Counted from the stretch's first letter, positions 46,774-58,518 are shown. The stretch: DNA of 64,000 nt from Golubevia sp. BC0850 (GCA_012976225.1 JAAVVG010000008.1:124001-188000); one strand, 5' to 3'. The notes: a model not told the origin generated them from the letters alone. Made by a program: numbers and translations.

Positions 46774-47428
46774 TCTGAGTGAAGCAAACCAACTTCGATC
46801 CTTCTCCGTCCTTCAAGCAATTTCCTCTCAAGTCACCTTCAAATCATCTGCGCTCGCAATCTTCGTTCAAGTCCTCTTCCTTCAATCCAAATACCTCGAC
46901 TACGCAAACCTACAACATCTCTTCCTAATTTCAAGATCACTGCTCTTCCCCTTTCTCTCCGACATCTCGATTTAGTTCGAAGTCTCTCTCATTTCTCCCT
47001 TTCATCAAACCAGCAAACTTTAACTTTTAAACTTAATCATTAATATGCTTCCCTGAATCTTGTACAATCCTCGAAAAAAAAACTTCAATTTTCCGTCTTA
47101 GAAGAATCTGTCTCTGTTTTTTTGATCCTTTCTTTCTCTTCTTACTTAAAACCTCTACAATCATCTTTTCACTTCGGAGTCATCATGAATTCTCAATTGT
47201 TAACATTATTATCAAAAAATTATCGTCCGCCCTTGTTTCCCTACTTTGAACCTATCAAAAACAGCCATGTTTGTTTGGTTGCAGAATCTACTTTATTAAT
47301 GTTGAATGTACAAATTTGTCTCTGGTCTCAAAGAAACTCTAGAAATGAAACTTTTTGAAAATTCATCTCCCAAGCAATGAAATATTGAAGAGCTTGCTTC
47401 GTCACAGCTTCCCACACCACTCAATGCC
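46774..47428. other. Intergenic region
   Basis: About 650 bp of AT- and CT-rich sequence between the acidic protein and the next gene, both on the plus strand. Short open frames near 47122-47358 are not supported. Confidence 0.35.
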
Positions 47429-48358
47429 ATGTTCCCAAAGGCAGCTTATCCGAAGAGCACCAAGACCTATCACATTCACTACGATAAGAACACAAAGGCT
47501 CAGAAAGCTCAGCTGGTCGGCAAAAACGGGGGAGATGTAGGGACTTCAAGACGAGATTCGAGAGGGCAACGGATACCTGAATGGGAGATGGAGAAGATCT
47601 CTACCTACGCATGGAAAATGAGAAGAGGCGGATCAGATGATCAAGTTTCAGAAGAAGTTCAGAAGATCACTCAGTCCTGGATCAGGAACCAATTTCAACT
47701 CAACGCAGATGGTGACAGCATGGCAAAGTGAGTCACTCGACGAAGCGCAGCCAAGAGAGACTGGACGGTAAGTGCCAAACTTTCGATCTGGAACCACCTC
47801 TTTTTCCTCAGAAAATCGTTTCCTGGTAGTAACACTTGGGTCATCTCTCCAAGGAAATGGGAATGGAGAGGGAAAGGACGTGAGTGGTTCATTCCAGATA
47901 ATCAAGTCAAGGGGAGATATTGACTTCTCTCCACTGACATCTTTCATCTTTTGATAGCTGAGATTGAGCTTTATGATTGTCAAAATAAGATCAAGCTTGC
48001 GACACTATCAGTTCAAGTGATAATAGGCTACGGAACTCGTGAGTAGATGGAGATTGCAGATTGCCTCGATCGTTCTCCCACTCTCTTCTTTCTTTCTTTT
48101 CCCACAGTCCTTACAAAGATGACTGTTTATGGAGTAGAGGAAGCTCTTATGGAAAGCATCATGGTCTGGACATTCGTCCGACACCTCTGCTTCATCAAGG
48201 ACAACGGAATGCTTCTCAACGCCAGTAGGAGAGCTCAATCGAGGAGAGGCGGAGGAGGGTACGATGCTGGAGGCTCATTCGGAGACTACTATGGTGGAGA
48301 TGGGGGTTCGGGAGGCGATGGAGGAGGAGGAGGGGGAGGCGACGGGGGAGGAAGTTGA
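47429..48358 (+). CDS. Small protein with Gly-rich tail, possibly DUF6593-like
   Basis: Four exons with exact phase agreement (47429-47727, 47812-47879, 47958-48038, 48108-48358) give 232 residues. The joined frame reads TKTYHIHYDKNTKAQ, later SPRKWEWRGKGPEIELYDCQ, VQVIIGYGTLLTKMTV, then VEEALMESIMVWTFVRHLCF. It ends in a Gly-rich tail (RRGGGGYDAGGSFGDYYGGD and on). A beta-rich core, a hydrophobic segment with basic end, and short length resemble the DUF6593 proteins that many basidiomycetes carry in multiple copies. This is a resemblance in layout, not a verified match. The hydrophobic helix near residues 165-185 could insert in a membrane or pack as the central helix of a tubby-like fold. 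The start at 47429 is uncertain: the frame is open from 47388. Confidence 0.6.
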
Positions 48359-48604
48359 CAAGGGATAGACACTTTGGCTGAACTCGACTCGAAGGAAGTT
48401 GAAAGTATGTAAAGTACAGACCAACTGGATCACTCGAAATTCCAATTTTCTTGACCAGTTCGAGCGGTTTGTAGTCCAGCAGTCTAGCTGAGAATCGAGA
48501 TATTGAAGCCTGAAGTTGTTCTAATTCTGGCAATCCTTCTTCCCCACCCCACCAATCCTTCTCCTTTCATCCTCATCTATCCTCCATCCACTTGCTTCTG
48601 CTCG

Positions 48605-51501
48605 ATGACGCCAAATTCTGGATCAAGCTCTAATACCGATTCAAGTCACTCTGCCAAGCCAGCTGAACCATCACCAGCTTTAACGAGTTCCAATTCGACT
48701 TCATCTCATAATCCATTCTACATCGGATCTCTACCAGATCTTTCAAGGTCAAGATTTTCTCATTCAGAAGATGATCAATCAACAGAAAGGGATAGGCAGG
48801 AGAAATCAGCAAAGGATTTAGAGAAGAAGAAGAGAAGATCAAAGAGAAGGAGCTTGATCAATGCAGGTAGAAGTTTATGTCCTTTTAGACATCACAGTAG
48901 GACAAGCAGTAGTAGTCTGAAGAGTAAGAAGGAGGAACAAGAGAAGGAGAAAGAATCAGAAGATTTGAGTGCGAGTATAGTCACTGTTAAAGGAGGAGAC
49001 AACGGGAAGGAGAAGAAGGGAAGCAAACTGGATGAATCTGATTCAGAGAGGGACTCAAAATGGAGCTCAAGATTATGTCCTAGGAACAATGCTTTCAGTT
49101 CATATGAACAAGATGATGATGATGAAGAAGATGTGAAACCAAGAGCTAGGCCGGTTAGAAAAGGAACGGGTTGGAATCCCAACGCTCCCTCTCAAAGTCA
49201 AGTCAAGATTGACATGGACATTAGCAGTATCAAGTCTGCTTCTTTAGTCGAAGGTCCTCTATTAGATGAACCAAAGAAAGAAGAAGTAGCAGATATGAGT
49301 AGACCAAGTGTAGAATCTGAAAGATCGGTCGATACTTATGATTCTTCAATCGCTTCTGATTTAGATTCAGATGCTGCTGCCAAGGAAAGAGAAAGAGATG
49401 ATGATTCAGATGAAGATTCTCAATCTACTTCTTCTGAACTTTCCTTCGATCCCGAATTATTGGATAACACTCTATTCAATGCTGGTTGTTTAGATTTACA
49501 CGGAGCTTGGCAATCTGGTGGAACTACTTCTTCAAGACCTTCCTCAATCGCAGGTGGAACTGATATGGAAAGACAAGAATCTCATGATCATAATCATTCT
49601 TCAAGTGTACCTGGAACTTCTGCCCCTTCTGCTTACGATGATTTATGGGGTCATGGGGCTGGAACACCTTCCTCTCATCAATTGATTAACGAACAGAATG
49701 ATGATAATTTAGAAGCTCCTAATGTGGTTTTGCCTTCTGCTCCTCTGAACGCACATTCGATTGGTCACACTAATGCTAGAACTTTCGATCAGATTCATGA
49801 ACATTCTCCTGCAAGATCGAAATCTCCTAGACCAAGTAAATCTTCAAATGAAAGTAATGGAACGGAGGAAAGGTCTACTGCTGCTCTTCAAGCTATGGGG
49901 AAAGAACACACTGCCCCTCAAGATCCAAGCCATGCTTTGAGTGCCAGTAGACCTTTCTTTGAAAGGAACAGGTGTACGATCACGTTGATTCATGGAGAGT
50001 ACGAGAAGAAAGCTAAGGCTAGTAAGAGGCCGAAGAGATATATCGTTGCTAGTGATGGGTCTGAGTGAGTAGAAGAAGTGTGTGAAGACAGGAAGTTTTT
50101 TCAAGGATTGAAAAGATCTGGAGGACCTTGCTGACTAATCAACTTACAACTTTTGCGTTCTAGGGAAGCCTCTTACGCTATCGAATGGTGCATCGGAACG
50201 GTTTTGAGAGATGGTGATGGTAAGTCTTCTCTTTTTTCAACTCCCTCGTAAATCATTCCTAACTCTCTTATCCTTTCAATCGATCTTCCTTCAGAAACTC
50301 TCATTGTTTCGGTGATGGAGACTGATACCAAACGTGAGTTTCTGCACTGCAGCTCGAACCGTTTGCATTCCTCAATCAGAGATTGTTTAACTTACATTCA
50401 ATCATTTCGAATACTGACTTTCCCATCACGGTTTTGACTGTTTTCTCTCTCTCAGTCGACGCCACTGACCCATCCCACGAAGATCGTTCCGCCAAAATGG
50501 AGCATCAGAAAGTCGTGAGTTTTGAAATCGCTCTTCAGACGAGAGCAGCTACTTCCCTGATCTTTCTCGTTCTGATCTGAACCTTCGACTTTCACTCCTT
50601 CGCTTCTGGTGTTCTCCCTCAGCGTCAATCCATGGCTTTAGTCTTGGCCAGGCAGGCTACTGCTCTCTTACAGCGAACTCGATTGGGTGTCAAGATCAGT
50701 TGTCAAGCTCTTCATTCGAAGAACGCAAGGCACATGCTACTCGATGTGAGTCTCTGTCGACAGCTGTGAAGCGGCTCTACAACTTTCCTTCAGACATCTG
50801 ATCGTCCAATTTTCCCTCGCTTCCAGATGATCGACTTCTTCGCTCCAACGCTAGTGATAGTAGGATCCAGAGGTCTTTCAGCTCTCAAGGGTATTCTTCT
50901 AGGGTCCACCTCACATTATCTAGTTCAGAAATCATCAGTTCCAGTAATGGTAGCTCGAAGAAGACTAAAGCTACCTGCTCTACCTAGAGTTCGAAGAGAT
51001 GTAGTGGAAAGTGTTAGAGCAAGACATATGAGATTAGACGAAGCTGCTATTGAGAAAGAAAGTAAAGTGGAAGAGAAGGTCGATGAAGAGGGAAAGACGA
51101 AAGCTGAGAACGAGGGAGAACAAGCTGAAGATGGAAAGGAGAAGGAAGGTGAAGTAGAAAACAAAAATTCTAATGAAGATTCCAATCAGCTTTCGAAAGT
51201 CAGCTCTCAAGATCAACCTACTAGTCCTGAACAAGTCGCGGAGAATGCTTCTATGGAGACCAATCCTATTTCACCTCCACTCGAAGATGCCTCACTCAAA
51301 TCTGGAGCACCTCCTTTGAATCATTCCATCGAAAAACAAGCTCCTTCTCAGGCTAATGCCGATCCAGCTCAGTTAGAAGAATCTATCGGAACTAGCTCCG
51401 CCTCAAACTCTTCAACATCCGAATCAATTTCTCATCTAACTCAAGGCGACGAACTCCCTCAGAGAGGTAGAACTGTGAGAATTTCAAAGCAAGAATCATA
51501 A
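48605..51501 (+). CDS. Universal stress protein with long disordered N-terminus
   Basis: Six exons (48605-50064, 50164-50219, 50295-50333, 50456-50514, 50623-50745, 50827-51501) give 803 residues. The first 450 residues are Ser-, Lys/Glu- and Asp-rich and disordered. The UspA domain spans about residues 457-630: RCTITLIHGEYEKK, KRPKRYIVASDGSEEASYAI, TLIVSVMETDT, LARQATALLQRTRLGVKISC and FFAPTLVIVGSRGLSALKGI. The ATP-binding signature G-2x-G-9x-G-S is complete (GSRG, nine residues, GSTSHYLVQKSSVPVMVA). The tail is acidic and Ser-rich. USP domains bind ATP or act as stress-linked scaffolds; fungal members with long N-termini are of unknown role. An ATG further upstream (48503) is in frame, but the ATG at 48605 begins the Ser-rich part and is preferred. 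Confidence 0.85.
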
Positions 51502-51802
51502 CTTCACTTTCATTTGGCTGGTCCTCTTTTCTCTCTCCGTCTCTTCATCTTCTGCCTGAACCTGTAAATTCAATCTCGATCCATCTGTCTCATTCTACTG
51601 TCACCTCCAGCCTGTTCTCTCGTCTTTCTACGTTCTGATTCCATCTCCACCACTTTTCTTTTTTTTATACTACTATATACTGGGGCTTGACGGGTTTGTC
51701 CACCCTTTCTCATCGATGACACACTTTTCACAGAAGTACGACCAGGGTATACTTTACAATCATATCCTACAGTACTCGTACAAACAAACGAATGATCTTC
51801 GA
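51502..51802. other. Convergent 3' intergenic region
   Basis: About 300 bp between the stop codons of the stress protein (+) and CENP-K (-). T-rich; no feature beyond likely 3' ends. Confidence 0.4.
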
Positions 51803-53565
51803 TCACCCCCTCGTCTTCTTCTGAAACGCCACTAGCCTCAAACGCTTTGAATCTCTTGGATGTTCAACTGCTACGTTCGCTCTCACCAAGAACGAAGAGA
51901 GAAAAGCAGGGAATTTGTTCGTTGAAACGTAAGGATCTGCTGGCGTGTCCCAAGCGCGATTCATCAGAGCCTGGACGTTCAGAGTTTGGGAGAGAAGGAA
52001 GGGATTGAACCAAAGTCAGAGAAGTGAAGGTCGGAAGGGGTAGAGTTAGTCATCTTGAAGCACTCACATCCAGAAACGCCCTCAATTGAACTCGCTGTCT
52101 CTCTTCTTGAAAAAGACTGTTGGAAGTCTTGATGAGTGATGATAGAAGCTTTGAAAGATCTCTTTCGGTGCCTCTTAGCTTCCGAGTCAGCGATCTGGAG
52201 GGGCGATAGAGAGATAGAAAAGGAGAGAAAGTCAGATTGATCACTGCAGCCGCAATTTTATTGTTTCTGGTAGACAAAACATTTGTAGGGACAGACTGCC
52301 AGCTACTCACGTTACGAGCTCTTCTTCTGTTACATCTGCTCTCCGCTGTTCGAGTTGAGCGTGCTTCTTTTTGAGTCCAGCATCGATCGTTCGAAGATCA
52401 GAAAGCATTTGTTCGTCTCTGAAAGACATCCAAAGAAAGAAAGAGAATTGAATCTGAGCATTTTTGGAAGCTACCAAACTGTGAACATTCGACCAACCCA
52501 CCTTTCTAGCCCTGCCTTCTCTTCTTCGATCTCTGCCTCTAAATTGATCAGGGCTTCTTCGTATTGATCTACGCCATCGAGTAGAACTGATTTCGTGCTT
52601 AGCTCGCGAATAAGAGCTGATTTCTCAGGTGGCAAGGTCGATGTCTCTGCGTTGGGTTGAATGGTGAGATATCAGGCACTCGAAGATCTAGAGTATGGCT
52701 TTGATTTGGACTCACCCTCTGTGAGTTTGCGTATCCTGAAATCCAGTAGAGCAATCTCCGCCTGAGGTGAAGTACAATTGGGAGTCAGCCGAGAAGATGA
52801 GAGTAGGGATCGAGTTCAGGCAGTTCTCTTCTCCGAGACTTACCTGTTTGGCTGCCTTGGAATCTTTCTGATCAAAAGAAGTGAATCTGTTGACATCCGC
52901 GTCCCTTAGCTCAGAGAGTGACTTGGTGAAGGTAGGCGGAAAGAGAGAATTGGGTGAGCACTTCGAGTGACCTGAGATGCCAACATCGTATAATGGATGT
53001 CCCTTATGATCCAGACAGAAAATTTAAAATCCCAAAGTAAGAGGGCTGCCTCGAAGGAGACTGGCAGGGAGGGACATCCTAAGATAGCAGAGGAAGCAGG
53101 AGGTCTGACTGTCCTCTCAAAGATCTCTCCTCTCTGGTCAAAAGACCACGTAGATACCTCTTAAGCACAATTTGAGGAATTTCTAGCTTCCAACAATGTC
53201 ACCTCCGTCTCCAGCCGGCCATCTGGAAGCATACATGAGCTCTCCTTGAATCTGATTCTCCTTCTGATTTCACTCACCTCTTGTATCTCTGTCCACATTG
53301 CATCATTCTTAGCCTTCTCTATCTCGAAAGCTTCCAACAGATCAGCAGATCTGTTCTTATTAGCCTCGGTCGGGTTGAATTGAGAGATTGAGGTTGAAGA
53401 TTGAGGTTGATCTTGAGTTGAGTTGGATGGATCTGGATCTGGATGTTGATCTTGGAGGTGAGCTGCCTCGAGTCTTGCAGCTGCTTCCCTTAGAGCAGCG
53501 CTTCTAACTAACTCATGAATTTGAGCTCTAGATAGATTCGACCCAGAAGAACTCGCGACTTGCAT
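51803..53565 (-). CDS. CENPK: Inner kinetochore protein CENP-K
   Basis: CENP-K (Sim4 in fission yeast, Mcm22 in budding yeast) belongs to the CENP-H/I/K/M group of the constitutive centromere-associated network. Seven exons join without a frame break: 53565-53278, 52921-52844, 52761-52716, 52646-52502, 52418-52311, 52194-52068 and 51970-51803, giving 319 residues. The protein is mostly coiled coil (ALINLEAEIEEEKAGLER; DLRTIDAGLKKKHAQLEQRR; SLTRKLRGTERDLSKLLSSL). The last exon holds the family signature: ALMNRAWDTPADPYVS, then FPAFLSSFLVRANVAVEHPR and DSKRLRLVAF. This follows the human C-terminal pattern of NRL-DVP-DPYV, LLLRNGIALRHPEDP and RIRLEAF. A frame running past the exon-6 donor would give a shorter protein lacking the signature. 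It is divergent from a small gene 100 bp away. Confidence 0.85.
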
Positions 53566-53664
53566 TTATGAGATTGAATCGAATCGGACGTGGCGTGGCG
53601 TGGAATGGGAAGGAGGGGTGAAAGATTAACATTCTGACCTGCTAACATCACATCACCTTTAACA
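53566..53664. promoter_or_regulatory. 99-bp divergent promoter of CENP-K and a small gene
   Basis: Only 99 bp separate the start codons at 53565 (-) and 53665 (+). Both promoters and leaders must lie in this stretch or overlap the genes. No TATA box is visible. Confidence 0.5.
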
Positions 53665-54015
53665 ATGAACATGACAAACTCAGATGGAACAGCCAACTTA
53701 GAAGGCATTAGAGCTCAAACCGCAAACTTGAAAGCGTAAGCATTCAATCCAAATCAAATCTCTCTTCGCTCAGTAACCTCTCTTTCCACGCTAGCCACTA
53801 CCCTCTAACCAATTACTCTCTCTCTCCTAATCCATTCTCTCAGTAAATACGCTCAAGGAATGGCAAACTATGAGAAGAACACTGGAAAACCATACGGTCA
53901 AGCACAAGTAGAAGCTGCTCAGAATAAGGCAACTCAGGAAGGAAAAGTCAATGGCGAGATTGGGGAGGATAGTAAAGCTCAGCAGCAACAGTCTAGTGAG
54001 AAGAAAGAACTTTAG
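53665..54015 (+). CDS. Small hydrophilic protein, 80 residues
   Basis: Two exons (53665-53735 and 53844-54015) join in phase to 80 residues. I do not recognise the product. It reads MNMTNSDGTANLEGIRAQTA, then KYAQGMANYEKNTGKPYGQA, and ends in a Gln/Ser/Lys/Glu-rich tail. There is no signal peptide or hydrophobic segment. The composition (Ala, Gln, Gly, Lys, Glu; no Cys or Trp) is like small heat-stable, stress-induced fungal proteins. It shares a very short promoter with CENP-K. Confidence 0.65.
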
Positions 54016-54483
54016 ATTAGATTTCAATTCAATGAATCCAATGTGAAAGGATTGGGGACCTGGGGAGGAAGAGGAAATGATGGGTATTGCCACCTTTTGC
54101 AGATTGCTGGTTCTCAGCATCACGGTTCCCCTCCCCTGTCCTCTCTCCAAACGATGTCTTTCTGATGAAGTTGATGCTGTAAATTGGGATTCACTTGTTC
54201 ATTTGCTGGCTTCCAGTGTACATATCGTACCCACCTTGATGCCTCTTTCCCATTGTAAATTCACAATCCCTCCACATCTGCCCTTCCTCTCCTTCCTGCT
54301 TTGTATCAATTCCTGTACCAAAAGCTCAAAAACATTCGAGTTGTTTAGCTTCGGTAACTCTTCAATCTGAAGTAGAAGTTCTATTTTCTCACGATACCGT
54401 TATCTTAAGATGACAATTATTCTTGGGGACTCTCTTTTGTCCTCCACTCTTCCTTCTTTCTATCTTCACTCCCCACTCAAATC
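54016..54483. other. Intergenic region
   Basis: About 470 bp between two plus-strand genes. Short frames only; nothing supported. Confidence 0.35.
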
Positions 54484-55679
54484 ATGACTCTTACTCAAAC
54501 TCAACAAGATATCTCATCTCCAATCAAAAATGTAGCAGAAGTTGCTGAGAGGAATGAAAGTAAATTGACCTCAGACGATCAACTTAATGGTATCTTCTCT
54601 GGAATGGGTCTAAATGGCGGGAATCCAACAGAAGGAGACAAGGTGAGTCTTGGGTTGCTTTGGATGGAAAGAAGTAGTGATTGGGAAATGAGGGGTTCAA
54701 GTTCAGAAGGAATATAGAATAAGAGACACAGAGAGATTAAATGGTCTGCATGAAGATTGAACACCTTTCCTTCCTGGACAGCTTCAATTCTTTCATGTCT
54801 AGTCAGAATAGATCTCCTGAAAAGTAGTCATAGAGTTCAAGTCTTTCTGTAGGTAAACTTGCATAGCTCAACCTCCTTAATTCTCTCAACTTCTTCCACT
54901 CAGTCCTTATCTTCAACCGTCCAATCCACAGCTTCTTCAGCTTATCAAAGTCTACCAAACTCCAATCAAATCCAAGAACCACTTTCTAACGCAGCTGGAA
55001 AACTAGGTTTAGGAGCTGTTGCTGGAAGCGGTGCAACTTCGACTCAAGAGACTAGGAGTCGAGAAGATTCGTTGAGCTCTTCAAAGGTATCTACCGAAGG
55101 TTCTGGCGATGAAAAAAGTTTGAAAGAAAGAGCTAGAGCTCAGTCTTTAGCTGCTGGTCGTGAGTATACATAACTTTAGAATGTTCGAATTGATCAAGCT
55201 TCTGTGGCAAGTTTCTGATTTGGTTTGCCTTTTTCTCCTACCATTCTTTTACCACAGCTTCCGATCCCTCTAGAGTTGGAAAGTCTCAACAAGAAATAGG
55301 AACCGAAACTGACATTCCAACCAATGCTGGTTTGGGAACTACTTTATCTCCAGATTCTTGTTCTCAAACTGCCTCGAAAGGTTCTCAAACTCATAAAGCA
55401 AAAATTCCAAATGATTATTATGACGAATCTCATGTGACTGAAGATTTATCTCCTCCAGAAATTGATCATCAAAAAGGACAGCAAGCAAATGTTAAGGGAA
55501 ATGAAGACGCTCATGGAAATGGAAACCTCGATGAAGAAGAGGGAGCTGAAAGCGGAAAGAAAGGTTTAGGAGAGAAATTGAAAATCAAAATCAAAGGTCA
55601 AAGTAAAGTCATTAAGGGGAGTTTAACTCATAATCAAGAAGAAAAAGAAATCGGGAAAGCTATTAAGAGAGGTGAATAG
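54484..55679 (+). CDS. Disordered LEA-like hydrophilic protein
   Basis: Three exons (54484-54642, 54853-55159, 55258-55679) give 295 residues. The product is not recognised. It is rich in Ser, Thr, Gln, Gly, Lys and Glu, with no predicted fold. Exon 2 holds amphipathic stretches such as STVQSTASSAYQSLP and LSNAAGKLGLGAVAGSG. The C-terminus, GEKLKIKIKGQSKVIKGSLT followed by HNQEEKEIGKAIKRGE, resembles a short conserved ending seen in many small fungal proteins of unknown function. The layout suggests a stress-protective or membrane-binding protein. This is inference from composition. Confidence 0.7.
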
Positions 55680-56074
55680 AAATTGTTTGGGTGATGTAAA
55701 TATCTTTTTTTTCCGTGCCTTATCGAGTTTAAGACCACCTGTAGATTTGTTCACTTTTTGTTCGTGTTTTTGGCTCTCTCTCATCTGTATCAATCGATAG
55801 ATTTTCACTCAGAATCAGGTTCAGTTCTGTTTCTTGGTTCTTTTGAAGAGGGGAGAGATCGCAGAACATGCGCTTCAACTTTAGGAATCTCCGTCTCCCT
55901 CTTGATCCTCACCTCTGTCTAGTGAAAGTTTGGTGGGATGAGAGGATACATTGCGGGAAAACGTAAGACGCAAAGTGAAGAAAGTGGAGTCGAGTTTTCT
56001 TTTCTTCTCTCTCAAGTCACACTCACATCGTCTACATCTCCAACCTCAAGGAAATCTTCTTCCATATTCTTTGA
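55680..56074. other. Intergenic region
   Basis: About 395 bp between two plus-strand genes, T-rich at the start (probable 3' end) and with no supported feature. Confidence 0.35.
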
Positions 56075-57568
56075 ATGAGTTCTGATTCTGATGGTTCGGT
56101 AGCTATCAATGTTTTGGGAATCCTCGGAGCTGTGAGTAAGCAATTTGATTGCAAGAGCTTGACGTAGAAAAGCGAGAGTTGGAGAGATTAGAGAATCGCA
56201 ATTTCCGACTTTGACTCTCTCTTCTCTCTGACGAACCTCCTTTTGGACCTGTCAAACAACCTAAAAGGTGTTTTGGAGTAGTGAGTAAAGGCGTCATACT
56301 CAAAATATAGGGTCCCACAAGCGTTTTCTTTCTTTCGGTTTTCTATCCTCGAGACCTCGAGCTCAACGCTGACTCAACACACTAATACTTCCCTTCATCT
56401 CATTTTTGTTATCTTTTCAGTACAGCTCATTCCACAAATCTACATCAACTATAAACGAAAGTCAACTCAGGGTGAGCAAAGTAGGAGCGCTCGACTTGTG
56501 AAGCATGTTCTCCCAAGACTTCTCTCACCTCCTTCAATCTCCTAAATCTTTCTCCTCCTCATCTCTAAACAGGACTTCAACCTTCGATGATGCTACTGTG
56601 GGCCACAGCGGGACTTCCTTTGGGCATTCACAACATTCTTGCAAATCTGAATGTTGCACTTCAAGTCCAGCCACAAATCCTGACCTCTCTGAGCTTGATT
56701 ACTTGGAGTCAAGTCATGTTCTACGGTCATGTAGGTTCTCATAACCTGATAGGAGAGGAGCTCTTGTCAGAAAAATGGAGACCTGTTTGAGCCACTGAAA
56801 AGGAAGCTCTTCTTCGCTGACTCTTCCCTCTCACTCCTACGATTCAGAATTGGAAGGCAGTCAAATGTGCCCTAGTCCTTGCTGCTCTCTTTGTCGTTTT
56901 TGCAGGAATTGAGATCGCGGTTATCTTCGGATTCAAGGTGAGGTTCCAAAGCTCTTCTCGGATTTGTCGACTCGATTCTTCCGCTGATCCAGCTTGTCCC
57001 AATCTTCCGATGCTAACCAACACTCATCTTGTCTCTCCATCTTCAGCATGGTTCCTCTGAAGCAGTCCCGGAAGACTTTTTGACATCCATGGCTGTTCTC
57101 GCCGCCCTTGGATTGGCTCTCGGAGTACTTCGACATTACTATGATATCTACACTCATCGATCTGTCAGGGGAATAAGTTGGGCCTTCGTTTTCTTAGATG
57201 CAGCTGGAGATTTGACGAGTCTGTTGAGTGTCGGTGAGTAACCCAATCTCTTCATCTCTCCATTCCTTCGAGGTTTTTACTGACCAATTCTTTTCTTCTA
57301 TATAGTGATTCAACAACCACCAGACTTCAAGAGCGCTGCGATCTATGGGACCGAATTAGTCTTGTGGATAGGCATCATGATAGCAGGAGGATTGGGTTTT
57401 AATTTCAGGCAATATCTTGGGAGAAAAAGAAATCCAGAAGGGATTGGCGACGGATTGTCACAGCCCTCGGTCTTTAGGACCTCTGCAACCTCGTTGGTCA
57501 ATGAGTATGAAAGTCAAGGGAATGCTGAAGGTCAATCAGAAAGTAGTTTGAGGCTTAGAAGGATTTAG
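56075..57568 (+). CDS. PQ-loop repeat membrane protein with a 13-nt microexon
   Basis: Seven exons (56075-56131, 56268-56280, 56421-56471, 56573-56730, 56848-56937, 57047-57233, 57306-57568) give 272 residues. Two PQ-loop motifs mark the family: QLIPQIYINYKRKSTQGLQP near residue 25 and LRHYYDIYTHRSVRGISWAF in the second half. In the second, the PQ itself is replaced by RH. Hydrophobic segments between them (MMLLWATAGLPLG, CALVLAALFVVFAGIEIAVI, LVLWIGIMIAGGLGF) fit a seven-helix protein of the SWEET/cystinosin-like class. Exon 2 is only 13 nt (codes VFWS plus one base). It is needed to give the usual start of the first loop, and it is flanked by good AG and GTGAGT sites. PQ-loop proteins are often vacuolar amino-acid exporters; the substrate here is unknown. 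The exon 4 donor is GTAGGT. Confidence 0.85.
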
Positions 57569-58041
57569 GTGATTTGAAATCATTGTCCTTAGCCTATTCC
57601 TTTTGATTTGTACTTGTAAAATAGATCCTTCGGTTCCAAACTCAGTGTGGCACTCTACCCATCCCTTTATGTTTTTTTTTGTGTATCGAAACGATTACAT
57701 TTCCGAGACTCAAAGAAACAAAGTATCAGAGTTACAGGAAAACAACCATAGAAGAATTGAATATGAATAGGATGACTTGGGAGGGAAAGGTTGAGAAAAG
57801 GATAATTGAAAAAGGAGAAATGGAGAAAGAAGGAGAAATAGAAAACAAAGTAAATAGAAGGGGGCGAGAAGAGAATAAAAGTTGACAAGAGAAATAAGAG
57901 AAAACAACGAAAACAAAATTTTCAATCAACAAAATAATCACGAGAAAAGGTTATGATTCAATGACGATTGGTTCATAGATGGATGGTGATGAGGATTGAA
58001 TTGAATCCAATTGAATTTGAATTTGAATTCGAGTTAGCTTT

Positions 58042-58500
58042 TTAGGTTCTGAATATGTCCTTTCTCCTTTTGCGAAGAATCTCAACCAGGACTTCTTCTC
58101 TAGCTGGACTCAAGGGGCTGAATTCAAAAGCTTTGAGGAATCTTCTTGATCTGGCGACTCTAGAAATGATGCTGATGTAGACAATTTGAAGGGTGAGGGG
58201 AGAGATTAGAAATCTTTTGTGATTTTCAACCTTGGTGATTTTTGGACAGGAGCTTCTTTGAGATTTGAAGGGGGTTGAAGATGAAGAAAGCGAAAAGTCT
58301 CTAGAAGTCGATTGGAGATCCGAGTTTAAGTAGATCATCTGACAAGGAGATGAAGCTAACATTCCAGCTCTTCTCCACATAATTTGTAAGGGAAAATCTG
58401 GTTGAGGATTCGGAAGATAGGAAACGGTTCGAAAGTCTGAAGGAATTTTTTTGGGCGATCGGTCATAAATGTTCATGCCATATATAATTGCTTTGACCAA
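58042..58500 (-). CDS. Possible hypothetical protein, 152 residues
   Basis: An open frame starting MVKAIIYGMNIYDRSPKKIP and ending in a basic helix (FLKAFEFSPLSPAREEVLVE then ILRKRRKDIFRT). There is no recognisable domain. The last 45 codons look more coding-like than the rest and may be a true terminal exon of a spliced gene. The start lies 19 bp from the tRNA-His gene, close but on the opposite strand. I am unsure that this is a gene. Confidence 0.3.
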   Translation of the reverse strand: MVKAIIYGMNIYDRSPKKIPSDFRTVSYLPNPQPDFPLQIMWRRAGMLASSPCQMIYLNSDLQSTSRDFSLSSSSTPFKSQRSSCPKITKVENHKRFLISPLTLQIVYISIISRVARSRRFLKAFEFSPLSPAREEVLVEILRKRRKDIFRT

Positions 58501-58518
58501 CGTTGATCAAGTCTCCCC

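Noticed and set aside
52050-52310. Separate 86-residue gene ending SASR
   Set aside because: The frame runs past a GTGAGT donor. Splicing there gives the CENP-K C-terminal signature, so it is exon 6 of that gene with intron read-through.
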